The notes: generated by a model from the sequence alone, not told the origin. Positions 33,506 to 42,714 are shown, counted from the stretch's first letter. The stretch is DNA of 64,000 nucleotides from Olavius algarvensis Delta 4 endosymbiont (GCA_905176665.1 CAJINA010000008.1:1-64000), one strand, 5' to 3'. Program-made: numbers and translations.

Positions 33506-34678
33506 TCAAGTGCCCCATACCCCCGGAATACCCGTGTCGCAGTATTCACATTTGCCATTTACGATGTGAAACGCGGCAATGCGGTATCCCCGCCTGCGGA
33601 TGATGACTTCACGACACTGATGACAACGGGTGTTGTTGCCCGGGTGACCCGGTACGTTGCCCAGGTAGACATACCGAATGCCTGCCTGGAGGGCAATTTC
33701 CCGAAACTCCTCCAGGGTGGAAACCGGCGTCGGCGCCAGCCGGTCGAGCTTGTATTGCGGAAAAAAACGGGAGAAATGCAGTGGATAGTCTGTCCCGAGG
33801 TTTTCCAGAATCCAGCCGCACATGCGTTTGACCATATCCGGATCATCCACATAGCCCGGCACCACCAGGTTCGTCATTTCGAAGTGCACCCCGTGGGCAT
33901 GCAGTGTTTTGAATGTCGCGAGCACCGGTTCCAGTCGGGCGCCGTTGAGGCGGCGATACAGGGCATCGCTGAAGGACTTTAAATTGATATTGGCCCCGTC
34001 AATGACCCGGCAGAGATCCTCCAGGGGCTTCTGGTTAATATAACCCGCCGATATTAAGACATTTTTAAGGCCTGCCGTTTTCGCGGCCCGCGCGCTGTCC
34101 AAGGTGTATTCGTAGAAAGTGACTGGTTCGGAGTAGGTATACGCCACCGAGACACAATCCATTTTCAGGGCGGTCCGGGACACATCCTCCGGGAACAGGT
34201 CGGCATGGCGCGCCTCGTGGGGCTTTTTCTGGGAGATTTCCCAATTCTGGCAATTCAGGCAGCGCAGGTTGCAGCCGGTCGTGGCAATGGAAAAACTGCG
34301 GGTGCCCGGCATAAAATGGTAGAGCGGTTTTTTTTCGATTGGATCCACGTGCACAGCACATGGATTGCCGTAAACAAGGCTGTACAGGGTGCCGTCAATA
34401 TTCACCCGGGAACGGCAGATGCTCCGATCTCCCGGTGCCAGGATACAGGTGTGGGGACAAATACCGCAAATGGTCTGTTCGTCGGCCGCTTTCTGGTAGT
34501 GGTAGGCCTCCCGCGACCATTTCCAAAGTTTGGCGGGCGCATCGGACTTGAAGACGTGCCCCCGTATGTCCTGCCCTGCCCCGGCTTCGGCAACCAGGGG
34601 CCGGGCCGCCTGAAACGGCAATTGAGCGCACAATGCCGCAGCGCTGCAGTACATAAATTGTCGTCGGGATAGCTTCAT
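33506..34678 (-). CDS. amrS: AmmeMemoRadiSam system radical SAM enzyme, with Tat-like leader
   Basis: The 390 residues carry the radical SAM motif CNLRCLNC (C136, C140, C143) and the family's extra N-terminal cysteines (CGICPHTC and C88). It ends with a further Cys cluster (CHQC, CEYC). The first ~30 residues, LSRRQFMYCSAAALCA, have a twin-arginine motif and a hydrophobic run, which predicts Tat export or membrane targeting. The enzyme class acts with Memo and AMMECR1 proteins, whose fusion gene lies upstream at 37-38.5 kb. The reaction is unknown. Confidence 0.9.
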   Translation of the reverse strand: MKLSRRQFMYCSAAALCAQLPFQAARPLVAEAGAGQDIRGHVFKSDAPAKLWKWSREAYHYQKAADEQTICGICPHTCILAPGDRSICRSRVNIDGTLYSLVYGNPCAVHVDPIEKKPLYHFMPGTRSFSIATTGCNLRCLNCQNWEISQKKPHEARHADLFPEDVSRTALKMDCVSVAYTYSEPVTFYEYTLDSARAAKTAGLKNVLISAGYINQKPLEDLCRVIDGANINLKSFSDALYRRLNGARLEPVLATFKTLHAHGVHFEMTNLVVPGYVDDPDMVKRMCGWILENLGTDYPLHFSRFFPQYKLDRLAPTPVSTLEEFREIALQAGIRYVYLGNVPGHPGNNTRCHQCREVIIRRRGYRIAAFHIVNGKCEYCDTGIPGVWGT

Positions 34679-34687
34679 GGGTGAATT

Positions 34688-34993
34688 GCTTTCGCAATTG
34701 GCTATTGGCTGTTAGCTATTAGCCTTTTAAGAGCAAGCCTTGGCCTAAATTTCAACTCCTACACCAAGTGTATCTATCTTTAGAACGAAGGTGTCGGTTT
34801 TAGCTTACACCTAACAGCTAACGGCTAATAGCTTATTATTTTGCAATTGGCTATTGGCTGTTAGCATTTAGCTATTAGCCTTTTATGAGCAAGCCTTGGC
34901 CTAAATTTCAACTCCTACACCAAGTGTATCTATCTTTAGACCGAAGGTGTCAATTATTTAAGCGAACACCTAACAGCTAATAGCTAATCGCTT
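34688..34993. repeat. Two tandem copies of a ~150-bp intergenic repeat
   Basis: Copies at ~34,688-34,834 and ~34,835-34,993 share CCTTGGCCTAAATTTCAACT and CACCAAGTGTATCTATCTTT with few changes. Each copy is bounded by GGCTATTGGCTGTTAGC-type sequence and its inverse (AACAGCTAATAGC), so each can fold into a long hairpin. The second copy reaches the stop codon of the spermidine-synthase-like gene. This fills the 305-bp gap before amrS. Confidence 0.85.
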
Positions 34994-37095
34994 CGTACGG
35001 GCCTAAGCCCGACGACCATCAAACTGGACACCTTCACACCGATCAATACCAAGAGCGTTCCGGCCAGACCCAGGTAGGGAATCAACAGCACACTGACCAG
35101 CAGGGCGCCACAGGCCGCTCCGATAAGATCCGCAGAAAACGCATAGGCGACCCGGCTCTGATCCTCTCCTCCGGTTTTGAGGGCCAGGGGGAACTGGCAG
35201 CCGCATAGGATTGAGACGCAGAATCCAAAAAGCAGCAGGGAACCACTGGACGGCTGGGCGTTTTCCGGCAGTATCATGGCAGCCAGGAGGAGACAAAGTG
35301 TGATCAGCAGGCCGTCGGTCCACTTGAGCGCCCGAGCCGCCTGCCGCCTGAGTTTATGGCCCAGCAAAGCCCCGGGCAGCAACCCGGCCAGAAAGATGGT
35401 CACGATCAGGCTGACCTGGGAATAAATGTAACCAAAAAAGATCTGAAAGGCAAAAATAACCATGATCTCGGTGCCCATGGTCATGAATCCGGTGCTGAAC
35501 AGTAGATATTCTTCCTGCGACATCCGGAAGGCGTAACCGGCCAGCAGGACGCCCAGGATCAGGTATAACCAGTGGGGGGAGGTGGCAAATTTAGCAAACC
35601 AGCGGTCAAACGCCAGGCGCATGAGATATGGATCGGTATCCCGGTTCAGCGGAATGTCGGTTAAAATATGTTGGGAGAGGTCCGTGATGCGCTCGGCGGA
35701 AATATTGCCGTAAAAATAGCCGGCCACGTAATCGGTCTGAATACCCTTTTGTTCCAACCGGCCGGGGATATCCACGTCCAGGGGATCGTCACTGCAGATG
35801 AAAAAGATCCTGCTCCCCTGCAGCAACAAGACATGGGCAAACTGCATGCGCACCGTGCGATGCAGTGAAGAGACGAAACGCTGCCGGGTTTCGCTGAGGT
35901 AGTTGGCATAGCCCTCGACGGAAAAGCTCAAGATTCCCGCCGCTTTTAAACGTTTTTTTACCAGACGGTAGAAAGCAGCGGTATAATAACGATTGGCCTG
36001 AAACGTTTCCGGATCGGAAATATTGACGATCACGACATCATAGCGTTTAGCGGTGCCGGCCAGGTAGGCGCGTCCATCCTGGCGGATTAAATTTAACCCT
36101 TTGATATTTTTTAACAATTTAAATCGTAAGTGGGCATCTGTAATGACAGGGTTGAGTTCCACGTAGTCTACGACCAGGGGTTGATATTTCTCCAGTTCCT
36201 TGAACATGCCGCCGCCGGCCGAAATGATCAGGACTTCGGCCGGAGACCGGGTCTGGGACATGGGATAGTGTATGGCTGCCTCGGCGGCGGCCACATCCAG
36301 GCTGCTACTCAGCGGGGCACCGTCATGGAAAATGGTCACTTGCTCCCGGTCTTGAACCGCGGTCACCCGGCCGAAGCGCGATTCCTGGTACCAGGCCAGC
36401 TGGCCTTTGGTTGGTTGGAGGGACGGTATTTCCCACCATAGTCCGGCCGCCAGGCCCAGCGCTGCGGCGATGGCCGCAAAGCCTGCAGTCAGCGCGGCCT
36501 TTTCGCCTTGCCGGCCAACACTGTAGGCAGCCAGCACGAGGATCCCGGAGGCGGCTGCCATGGCCTGCAGGGGCGTGCACAGGAAAATCAAGACAAAAGC
36601 AAACAGGGCCCCACCGGCACAATCCCCGATATTGTCGAACATGTAGACCTTCGTGCCTGCGTAGCCTGGATCACCGGATCTTAAAACAGCAAGGGTATAG
36701 GGCAGTATGAAACCGACCAGGACACCATAGGGCCCCAGGGTCACAAAGACGAATGCAAAGGTCTGATAAAAACCGGTGGAGACCCCCGGGGTAAAAATGA
36801 CATCCCGGCCCAGCCGGATGGCCAGAAGCGTCGCCATCGGCAGAACCGCCGTGAACAGGGAGAGCCAAGCCAGCCGGCCGATAGCGGCTGGCAAGAAACG
36901 CTTGTCGATCAGGGTGGAGAGCAAACTGCCCAGGCCACCGAGCAGCAGCCAGGCAAAGAAGATCAGGGCAATCACGTATTCGTTGCCCTGAAACCGAGTC
37001 AGATACTCGCGGATGATCAGAAGTTGGGAAACAACCGAAGATATGCCCGTGGCCACAACCAGGGCGGCCAGGTGTTTTTCAGGGTTCCTCTTCAA
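34984..37095 (-). CDS. Multi-TM membrane protein with spermidine-synthase-like domain
   Basis: A 703-residue protein with about seven N-terminal TM helices (~8-230), a soluble Rossmann-like domain and a C-terminal group of six or more TM helices (~510-700). The SAM-type site is ISAGGGMFKELEKY, with YVELNP and IVNISDPETFQANRYYT. This is the 'fused MFS/spermidine synthase' type. It lies between the Memo-AMMECR1 fusion and amrS and overlaps the end of the AMMECR1 frame by 17 bp, which ties it to the AmmeMemoRadiSam module. Aminopropyl transfer has not been shown for such fusions; the true substrate is open. Confidence 0.85.
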   Translation of the reverse strand: MKRNPEKHLAALVVATGISSVVSQLLIIREYLTRFQGNEYVIALIFFAWLLLGGLGSLLSTLIDKRFLPAAIGRLAWLSLFTAVLPMATLLAIRLGRDVIFTPGVSTGFYQTFAFVFVTLGPYGVLVGFILPYTLAVLRSGDPGYAGTKVYMFDNIGDCAGGALFAFVLIFLCTPLQAMAAASGILVLAAYSVGRQGEKAALTAGFAAIAAALGLAAGLWWEIPSLQPTKGQLAWYQESRFGRVTAVQDREQVTIFHDGAPLSSSLDVAAAEAAIHYPMSQTRSPAEVLIISAGGGMFKELEKYQPLVVDYVELNPVITDAHLRFKLLKNIKGLNLIRQDGRAYLAGTAKRYDVVIVNISDPETFQANRYYTAAFYRLVKKRLKAAGILSFSVEGYANYLSETRQRFVSSLHRTVRMQFAHVLLLQGSRIFFICSDDPLDVDIPGRLEQKGIQTDYVAGYFYGNISAERITDLSQHILTDIPLNRDTDPYLMRLAFDRWFAKFATSPHWLYLILGVLLAGYAFRMSQEEYLLFSTGFMTMGTEIMVIFAFQIFFGYIYSQVSLIVTIFLAGLLPGALLGHKLRRQAARALKWTDGLLITLCLLLAAMILPENAQPSSGSLLLFGFCVSILCGCQFPLALKTGGEDQSRVAYAFSADLIGAACGALLVSVLLIPYLGLAGTLLVLIGVKVSSLMVVGLRPVRSD

Positions 37096-37285
37096 AGCTG
37101 ATTACCTGATAGGTTTGGACATCCAGGGTTTCGGCCTGCCAGGTACGGGCCGGCAGGCCGGCTTTCAGGCAGAGGCGACTGAGAAAATCGTCCGGCCGGG
37201 GCAGTTGTTTCCATACCTGCGGCAAAAAAGTCGCCCGTTTGAGCCCCTTGCTGATGATGACGCCGTCCACGTTGGGCCGCAATTT
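37079..37285 (-). pseudogene. 3' remnant of the AMMECR1 domain beyond an in-frame TAG
   Basis: The codons after the TAG (37,286-37,288) stay in the same frame and read KLRPNVDGVIISKGLKRATF, then FLPQVW and CLKAGLPARTW, the normal C-terminal third of AMMECR1. The frame ends by overlapping the next gene's ATG, as expected of an intact ancestral operon. Unless the TAG is read through, or translation restarts (for example at the TTG at 37,282), this part is not made. Confidence 0.8.
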
Positions 37286-38572
37286 CTAGACGAGGTCGTC
37301 CCCACCGTTGTATTCCAGAGGGAGCGGATCGGTCAGGACACCGATCTCGATATGTACCTGGTCCAGTTCCGTTTCCGTGAGAGGGCTGAAACGCGGGTCG
37401 TGAAAAGCAGCGCTGATGGCGTTCTGCCGCACGCCGTCGCGTAAATTAACCGTGGAACTCATGTTGCCGATGCAGCCCCGCAGCTGACCGTTGAGGGTGA
37501 GGGTCACGAACGTACCGCTTTTTGTATCGAAGCAGCTGTCCCCCAGTTTTTCCTCCAGGGCCGCAGAAGCTTCCGGATCAATCTCCCGGCCAAGTTTTTC
37601 GGTAATTGTTCGGCGCGCGTGATCCAGAAGAAGGCCTCTTTGTTCCGGGCGGTAACAATTTTCCATCGGGATTTCCCCCCTGATGTGACTGGTTTCATAA
37701 AAAGCCACGGCCGCGTAGCCCACCACCCGGGCCCTGTCGCCGGCCGTATCGCCGCTGTTGGTATAATTGAGCAGGCTCGGCTGCCATGCCTTCATCCGGG
37801 CCAAGTGCAGGATAACCGCTATGGGCGCCTTACCGCAGGCACTGTTCTGCCGCCGCATCAGTTTCTCAGGTTCCAGGTTTTTTATCAACTCCAGGGTAGC
37901 GTTATCCCAGGTCACCGCCTGCTGGTACGGCAGGTAATGGGAAAGATCGGAGCTGGCCACAAGCAGCGCTTTCTTGCTGATAAGCGGATCCAGGGCAGCC
38001 GCAATCCGTTCGGGTGCCGCGGCACCGATCACAATGGGAATCAAATGGAAGGCGCCCAAACTATATTGCAGGAAAGGGAGTACAACCTCCACACTGTGTT
38101 CGCTGCGATCACTAAACGGACTGTATTCAAAAAGTTGCGAGGCTTGCCTGAGGCGAGCAGCGTCCGGGTGCAGCGGCAGACGTCCCAGGGGCGTATCGTA
38201 GGCCTTTACGGCACTGATGGCGGCAGCTGGCAGCCCGACCCGATGGTCCGGCCCCATGACAATCACCTTCGAAAACTCCCGACCGGTCAGGTGCCGGATG
38301 GCATGGGCGGCGGTATATCCGGAGTAGATATATCCGGCATGCGGTATGATCAGCGCCCGCAGCCGTCCCTCGACGTTCCCGTGTGAATTGGTTTTTGCGG
38401 CCGCCACGGCCAGTTCGGCGATGCTTTTATTCAGGCCGGAGCGCTGGGCCGGATAAAACAGGCCGGCGTATACCGGATCGCGGACCTGCGATGCCGCAAG
38501 GGGGGCCGCCCCGACGGTTCCCAGGATCAACAGCGTCAGAATCCCGAATTTCTTGAAGCCTTTAGCTATCAT
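37286..38572 (-). CDS. amrB: AmmeMemoRadiSam B-A fusion: secreted Memo domain + truncated AMMECR1 domain
   Basis: The 428 residues up to the TAG start with a signal peptide (~1-28, ILTLLILGTVGAAPLAAS). The Memo domain (~30-290) has PHAGYIYSGYTAAHAI, GPDHR, SEHSVEVVLPFL and SSDLSHYLPYQQA. The AMMECR1 domain begins at ~300 and includes LRGCIGNM. It is cut at codon 429 by TAG, leaving about 69 further in-frame codons downstream. Memo proteins resemble metal-dependent dioxygenases. The fusion with AMMECR1 is the usual partner of AmrS. The signal peptide places the protein in the periplasm, consistent with the Tat leader of AmrS. Confidence 0.88.
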   Translation of the reverse strand: MIAKGFKKFGILTLLILGTVGAAPLAASQVRDPVYAGLFYPAQRSGLNKSIAELAVAAAKTNSHGNVEGRLRALIIPHAGYIYSGYTAAHAIRHLTGREFSKVIVMGPDHRVGLPAAAISAVKAYDTPLGRLPLHPDAARLRQASQLFEYSPFSDRSEHSVEVVLPFLQYSLGAFHLIPIVIGAAAPERIAAALDPLISKKALLVASSDLSHYLPYQQAVTWDNATLELIKNLEPEKLMRRQNSACGKAPIAVILHLARMKAWQPSLLNYTNSGDTAGDRARVVGYAAVAFYETSHIRGEIPMENCYRPEQRGLLLDHARRTITEKLGREIDPEASAALEEKLGDSCFDTKSGTFVTLTLNGQLRGCIGNMSSTVNLRDGVRQNAISAAFHDPRFSPLTETELDQVHIEIGVLTDPLPLEYNGGDDLV

Positions 38573-38707
38573 ATTAGGTCTAATATACGGTAATAACAGG
38601 TAGTTGTCAAAGATGAAAAAGGATTGGTCTAATATGGATAGTGTGCTATCAATATAAATTCATGTTCCCAAGCACTTTACACCCTGAAGAATGAAAATGA
38701 GGCGGCC

Positions 38708-39739
38708 ATGCTGATTTCGTTGAGAACCGGTTTCTGTGTTTCCAGAGCATTCGTTATTCTTTTCCTGGCGGCAAGCCTGCTCGTCTTGCCCGCCCCTGTA
38801 AACAGCGATGAAGAGAGCGCTTTCACCGCTTTTATCCAGAAATTCGCAACCGGGCGGATCGATTGGGACCGGGGGATCATTTACGGCACCGGCCGGGCTT
38901 ATCTGGACCAGAACGCCCACTCCATCCCCATGGCCATGCGGGCTGCCCAGCTTATCGCCGCCAGCAATATTCTAAAACTGGCCGCTGGCGTCAACCTCGA
39001 TGATCGGCGCAAACTGGGCCAACTCGGAAGCGGCAACTTCGTGATTCGCTTGAAAGCGTATCTAAGGTTCGTTGAGCATGATACGCGGCTCATTGAGGAT
39101 GCGCCCCGCCCCTATTATGAGGTTACCCGTAAAACTCATCTGACCGGAATCTCCGGCCTCAATCTGCAGATATTGAAACAGATACGATCCGACCCCAGCG
39201 GTTTTACATTTCCACACCAACCGGGGGAACCGATCATTGAAGAGGAGGATGCGCCCTGGCTGGTCATAGATGCCCGGAGTTTACCCGGACAGGTTAAAGT
39301 CCAGCCGGCGCTCTTTCCAAAAATCACCGCCAGCACCGGTGAGCGCGTGTATGAACTCGGCACGATCAACCCGACGGCCCTGGAAGAGAGACCAATGGTC
39401 AGTTATGTTGAATCAGTGGCTGACATCCAGCACCTGCAGTCCCTTGGTCTCCCGGCTGCCAGCTTGACGCATCTGGCTGAACTGCTGCTGGGAGCTGCTC
39501 CGGCAGTGGCCGAAGATGGTAAACCCCGGAAAAAAAGACGCCGTTTCATAGTGAAGAAAGCCGCCGGCCTGGAAGGTCTTTCAAAAACCAACCTGGTAAT
39601 TTCTCAAAATGACGCCTTGGCCCTGCAGGCCGAAGATTCGGCCAGCCGGATTCTGAAAAACTGCCGGGTCATCGTCATTGTGTCCAGCCCGGTGGGGGGC
39701 GTCGAGGGCCGGGCGCCCTTTTACCTGTCAGCTCGCTAA
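38708..39739 (+). CDS. Exported LPP20/FlgT-like protein of unknown function
   Basis: A 343-residue protein with a signal peptide (hydrophobic run ~12-32, cleavage near VNS). The helix after GTGRAYLDQNAHSIPMAMRA resembles the LPP20/FlgT-type repeat unit. The segment WLVIDARSLPGQVKVQPALF, then ASTGERVYELGTIN, matches a pattern common in deltaproteobacterial exported proteins. A basic patch (KPRKKRRRF) lies near residue 277. I cannot assign a function. It is upstream of a CHASE2 cyclase on the same strand (64-bp gap). Confidence 0.65.
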   Translation: MLISLRTGFCVSRAFVILFLAASLLVLPAPVNSDEESAFTAFIQKFATGRIDWDRGIIYGTGRAYLDQNAHSIPMAMRAAQLIAASNILKLAAGVNLDDRRKLGQLGSGNFVIRLKAYLRFVEHDTRLIEDAPRPYYEVTRKTHLTGISGLNLQILKQIRSDPSGFTFPHQPGEPIIEEEDAPWLVIDARSLPGQVKVQPALFPKITASTGERVYELGTINPTALEERPMVSYVESVADIQHLQSLGLPAASLTHLAELLLGAAPAVAEDGKPRKKRRRFIVKKAAGLEGLSKTNLVISQNDALALQAEDSASRILKNCRVIVIVSSPVGGVEGRAPFYLSAR

Positions 39740-39802
39740 AACCACTTTGGAACAGGGAGCCCCTGGCCGACGATCAGCCTCCAACGCCAGGCCCTATTTT
39801 AA

Positions 39803-41902
39803 ATGAAACGTCTTTTTCTCCTGCAGCTGCTATTGACGATCTGTTGCGTGTGCCTGGTGACGGCCGCTATCGGGGCCGCGTACCATCAGGGATTTCTGCA
39901 ACGGGCCGACAATTTTCTGTATGACCTGCATTTTAAATGGCGGGGTGCCCAGTCTCCGTCCGGTCAAATCACCCTGGTGTTAATGGACCAGCAAAGCGCC
40001 GTCGCGCTCAAACGTCGGCAGGGCAGCTGGTCCCGCCGGCACCTGGCACAGGCCATTGATAACTTGCGCCGGGCCGGGGCCGCGGTCATCGGTATCGACC
40101 TGATTTTCTCATCCCCCTCCCCGGATCCGCAGGATGACATCATGCTGGCCAAGGCCATTGAATCCAGTGGTAACGTTGTCCTGGCACGGATATCGTCCTC
40201 CCACGGTAAAGAGATCACCGCCTTGAATCGCTTTCAAGACGCCATGGTCGGCGATGGTTTCATCGATGTGCCCCTGGATGTGGATAACATCCTCAGGAAA
40301 GTGCGCTTTTTCAACGCCCGACGCCTGCCAGACGGTGGCCTGGAGTTGATTCCCTCTTTTTCACTGGAGCTGGCCCGCGTTTTCTATGATATTGAATTCT
40401 TACCGGATTTTTCCGGCAAGGAGTTCTTCAAGCTAGGGTCCGTCCGCGACAGAACCCTGACCCTGCCCTACCCGGAACTGTTGATCAATTTTGGCGGTAA
40501 CTATACTGCCTTTCCCGCGGTTTCTTTTGCGGATGCCGTCCACAATCGCTTCGACCCCGCGACCGTCAAGGAGAAAATGGTCCTGATCGGCAGCAGCCTG
40601 GTTTTCGAAAAGGACTTCTTCAGTACCCCCTACTCGCGGTTCACCCGGCCGCCGGAAAGCCTCCAGGCCAAATTCGGTCAGGTGGAAACAGGTATTCTTG
40701 GTGACAAGGATCTGGGAATATCCTGTCACGCCTGGGCAGCTGAAACTATTTTGAGCCGGGCGTTCATCAACAAGCGCCCGCGCCGGGAAGTGCTGGCCTG
40801 GACCATGATGGCCGGCTTGGCCGGAGCGGTGTTCTATCTTCCGGTGACCGGCATTATCGGCTCCACCCTGATCCTGCTGGCCGGCCTGTCGGCGACAGTC
40901 GGTATCAACTACCATCTTTTTCTGAACAGCCTTACCTGGATGGATATCGCCCCCTTGCTGGTGGTCTGGAGCCTCCAGTTCGTGATGGGGGCAACCCTTC
41001 AAAAGAGTGTCCAGAGGAAAAAATCCTTAATGATAACCGATTTGTTTGGCAAGTACCTGGCCCCCGATGTGGTCAAGGAACTGCTCAATAGCGAACAGTC
41101 CGATCGATTGGAAGGTCGCCATTGTGATATAACCGTCCTCTTTTCGGATCTACGCGGCTTCACTTCCCTATCCGAAAAATTGGGACCCACCCGGACCGGG
41201 TCCCTGCTAAACGCCTATTTCGATGTCATGATCCCCCTGGTATTCAAACGGCAGGGGACCCTGGACAAGCTCATCGGTGATGCTATCATGGCTTTTTTCG
41301 GGGCGCCTTTGGATATCGAAGACCATCCCAATGCCGCGGCGCACTGTGCCCTGGCCATGCTGGCTGCCATCGAGGCTCTGCGGCAACAGGACATACCGGG
41401 CGCCTCCGAGCTGGACCTCGGTATCGGCTTGAACACGGGGCGGGCCATTGTGGGGAATCTCGGGTCCCAGCAATTCCGGGACTATACCGTTATCGGGGAT
41501 ACTGTCAATCTGTCTTCGCGACTGGAATCATTGAATAAAGTTTATGGTACCCACATCATCGTAAGCGAGCACACGGCCGACAGGATCCGCGCAGCGTTTC
41601 AACTGCGCAAGCTGGATACTGTCCAGGTAATCGGGAAAGATACACCCGTGGCAATATATGAATTGATGACCCCCCTGGAAGAGGCCGACAACACCTTGAT
41701 AGACCTGACCGCCCTTTACGAGTCCGGCCTGCGGCACTATGCCCGCCGAAACTGGTCACGCGCCTTAACGGATCTCCGCGATGCCCTGGTCCTCTGCCCC
41801 GACGATCACCCCAGCCAATTATTGGTTCGCAGAATAGAAACATTTATGAAATCCCCTCCTCCGGAAGGCTGGCAGGCTGTGACCGTGTACGATTACAAAT
41901 GA
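39803..41902 (+). CDS. CHASE2-domain class III adenylate cyclase
   Basis: A 699-residue protein with an N-terminal TM, an extracytoplasmic CHASE2 sensor (~30-330), three TM helices (~335-400) and a class III cyclase domain (~440-620). The metal aspartates are D449 (FSDLRGFT) and D493 (IGDAIMAFFG). The lysine in LDKLIGD and D560 in DYTVIGDTVN form the pair that selects ATP over GTP. A TPR-like tail follows. It should make cAMP in response to an external signal; the ligand is unknown. Confidence 0.93.
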   Translation: MKRLFLLQLLLTICCVCLVTAAIGAAYHQGFLQRADNFLYDLHFKWRGAQSPSGQITLVLMDQQSAVALKRRQGSWSRRHLAQAIDNLRRAGAAVIGIDLIFSSPSPDPQDDIMLAKAIESSGNVVLARISSSHGKEITALNRFQDAMVGDGFIDVPLDVDNILRKVRFFNARRLPDGGLELIPSFSLELARVFYDIEFLPDFSGKEFFKLGSVRDRTLTLPYPELLINFGGNYTAFPAVSFADAVHNRFDPATVKEKMVLIGSSLVFEKDFFSTPYSRFTRPPESLQAKFGQVETGILGDKDLGISCHAWAAETILSRAFINKRPRREVLAWTMMAGLAGAVFYLPVTGIIGSTLILLAGLSATVGINYHLFLNSLTWMDIAPLLVVWSLQFVMGATLQKSVQRKKSLMITDLFGKYLAPDVVKELLNSEQSDRLEGRHCDITVLFSDLRGFTSLSEKLGPTRTGSLLNAYFDVMIPLVFKRQGTLDKLIGDAIMAFFGAPLDIEDHPNAAAHCALAMLAAIEALRQQDIPGASELDLGIGLNTGRAIVGNLGSQQFRDYTVIGDTVNLSSRLESLNKVYGTHIIVSEHTADRIRAAFQLRKLDTVQVIGKDTPVAIYELMTPLEEADNTLIDLTALYESGLRHYARRNWSRALTDLRDALVLCPDDHPSQLLVRRIETFMKSPPPEGWQAVTVYDYK

Positions 41903-41965
41903 ACAGTTGAACTCCGACGCATGTTTTTCTATATAGAACCTCTAAGGTAACGGAGGGAGGCGAAG

Positions 41966-42289
41966 ATGAAATCCAATCAACTCAGACTCGGTGTGTTACT
42001 GCTTCTCCTGGCAGGAGCAACCCTGCTGGCCGGCTGTGCACCGCAGCCGGGAACAGTCACTCTGGAAAATTATGAAAAATTAAAATTCGGAATGTCATTT
42101 GAGGCTGTCGTCGAAATCCTCGGCCAGCCCCAACAGGTAAAGCCCTTTATGGGCGTCCAGCAGTGCACCTGGATCAGCGGCGAGCGCCACATTCACGCCA
42201 AATTCATGTTCAATCGGGCCGTGTATTATTCCAGTAAGGGCCTGCCGCAGAAGCCGCCACACCCAACCCGTAAATCCGCCAGCGGCTGA
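41966..42289 (+). CDS. Small lipoprotein, DUF3862/BamE(SmpA)-like
   Basis: A 107-residue lipoprotein with a strong GGAGGGAGG site and lipobox LAGC. The motif LKFGMSFEAVVEILGQP is the BamE/SmpA-like fold signature shared by DUF3862. It ends in a Pro/Lys-rich tail. Probably an envelope lipoprotein; no specific partner is visible. Confidence 0.78.
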   Translation: MKSNQLRLGVLLLLLAGATLLAGCAPQPGTVTLENYEKLKFGMSFEAVVEILGQPQQVKPFMGVQQCTWISGERHIHAKFMFNRAVYYSSKGLPQKPPHPTRKSASG

Positions 42290-42465
42290 AGGACCGGTGC
42301 ATGGACAACCCGCCCGAGAAACAGGACACGAACGCCAGCACACCGAAGAGGTTTTCAAAGCCCTCTTTTCGATCTCAAATGCGGTCAATACTACTGTTGA
42401 ACTGAAGAAAGTGTAGGCGAAGGTCCTGGGCGCTGCAACTTAGAACAAGGATGGCGTAAAACTGA

Positions 42466-42503
42466 AAAAGGGCCTGCAGAAATGATGTTTCTGCAGGCCC
42501 TTT
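42466..42503 (-). terminator. Rho-independent terminator after tRNA-Cys
   Basis: On the minus strand a 16-bp perfect stem (AAAGGGCCTGCAGAAA and its complement) with a 5-base loop ends in TTTTT. It lies just past tRNA-Cys and ends the tRNA transcript. The plus strand has CCCTTTCTTG after the stem, so it may also stop transcription from the left. Confidence 0.85.
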
Positions 42504-42515
42504 CTTGTTGTTTGG

Positions 42516-42587
42516 AGGCGGCAACCAGATTCGAACTGGTGAATAACGGCTTTGCAGGCCGCTGCCTTACCACTTGGCTATGCCGCC
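42516..42587 (-). tRNA. tRNA-Cys (GCA)
   Basis: The cloverleaf is complete: acceptor GGCGGCA/TGCCGCC, anticodon loop CTGCAAA with GCA at 42,555-42,553, T-loop GTTCGAATC and discriminator U. The CCA end is encoded (42,515-42,513). It is the second of two tRNAs, followed by the terminator. Confidence 0.96.
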
Positions 42588-42642
42588 GGTGGATCTCCGC
42601 GAAAGGGGTGCTGGCTAATTTCCGCGGCCCCAAAAAAAATGG

Positions 42643-42714
42643 AGCGGGAAACGGGATTTGAACCCGCGACTTCGACCTTGGCAAGGTCGCACTCTACCAC
42701 TGAGTTATTCCCGC
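42643..42714 (-). tRNA. tRNA-Gly (GCC)
   Basis: Acceptor GCGGGAA/TTCCCGC, D-arm with AACTCAGTGGTAGAG, anticodon loop TTGCCAA with GCC at 42,682-42,680, T-loop GTTCAAATC. The CCA end is encoded (42,642-42,640). It is first in the pair and lies 51 bp downstream of pgsA. Confidence 0.96.

Noticed and set aside
37286..37288. Genome-wide reassignment of TAG as a sense codon
   Set aside because: Normal genes here end in TAG (kinase at 5275, AAA-Lon at 27,239, lpoB at 30,398), so at most local readthrough is possible.
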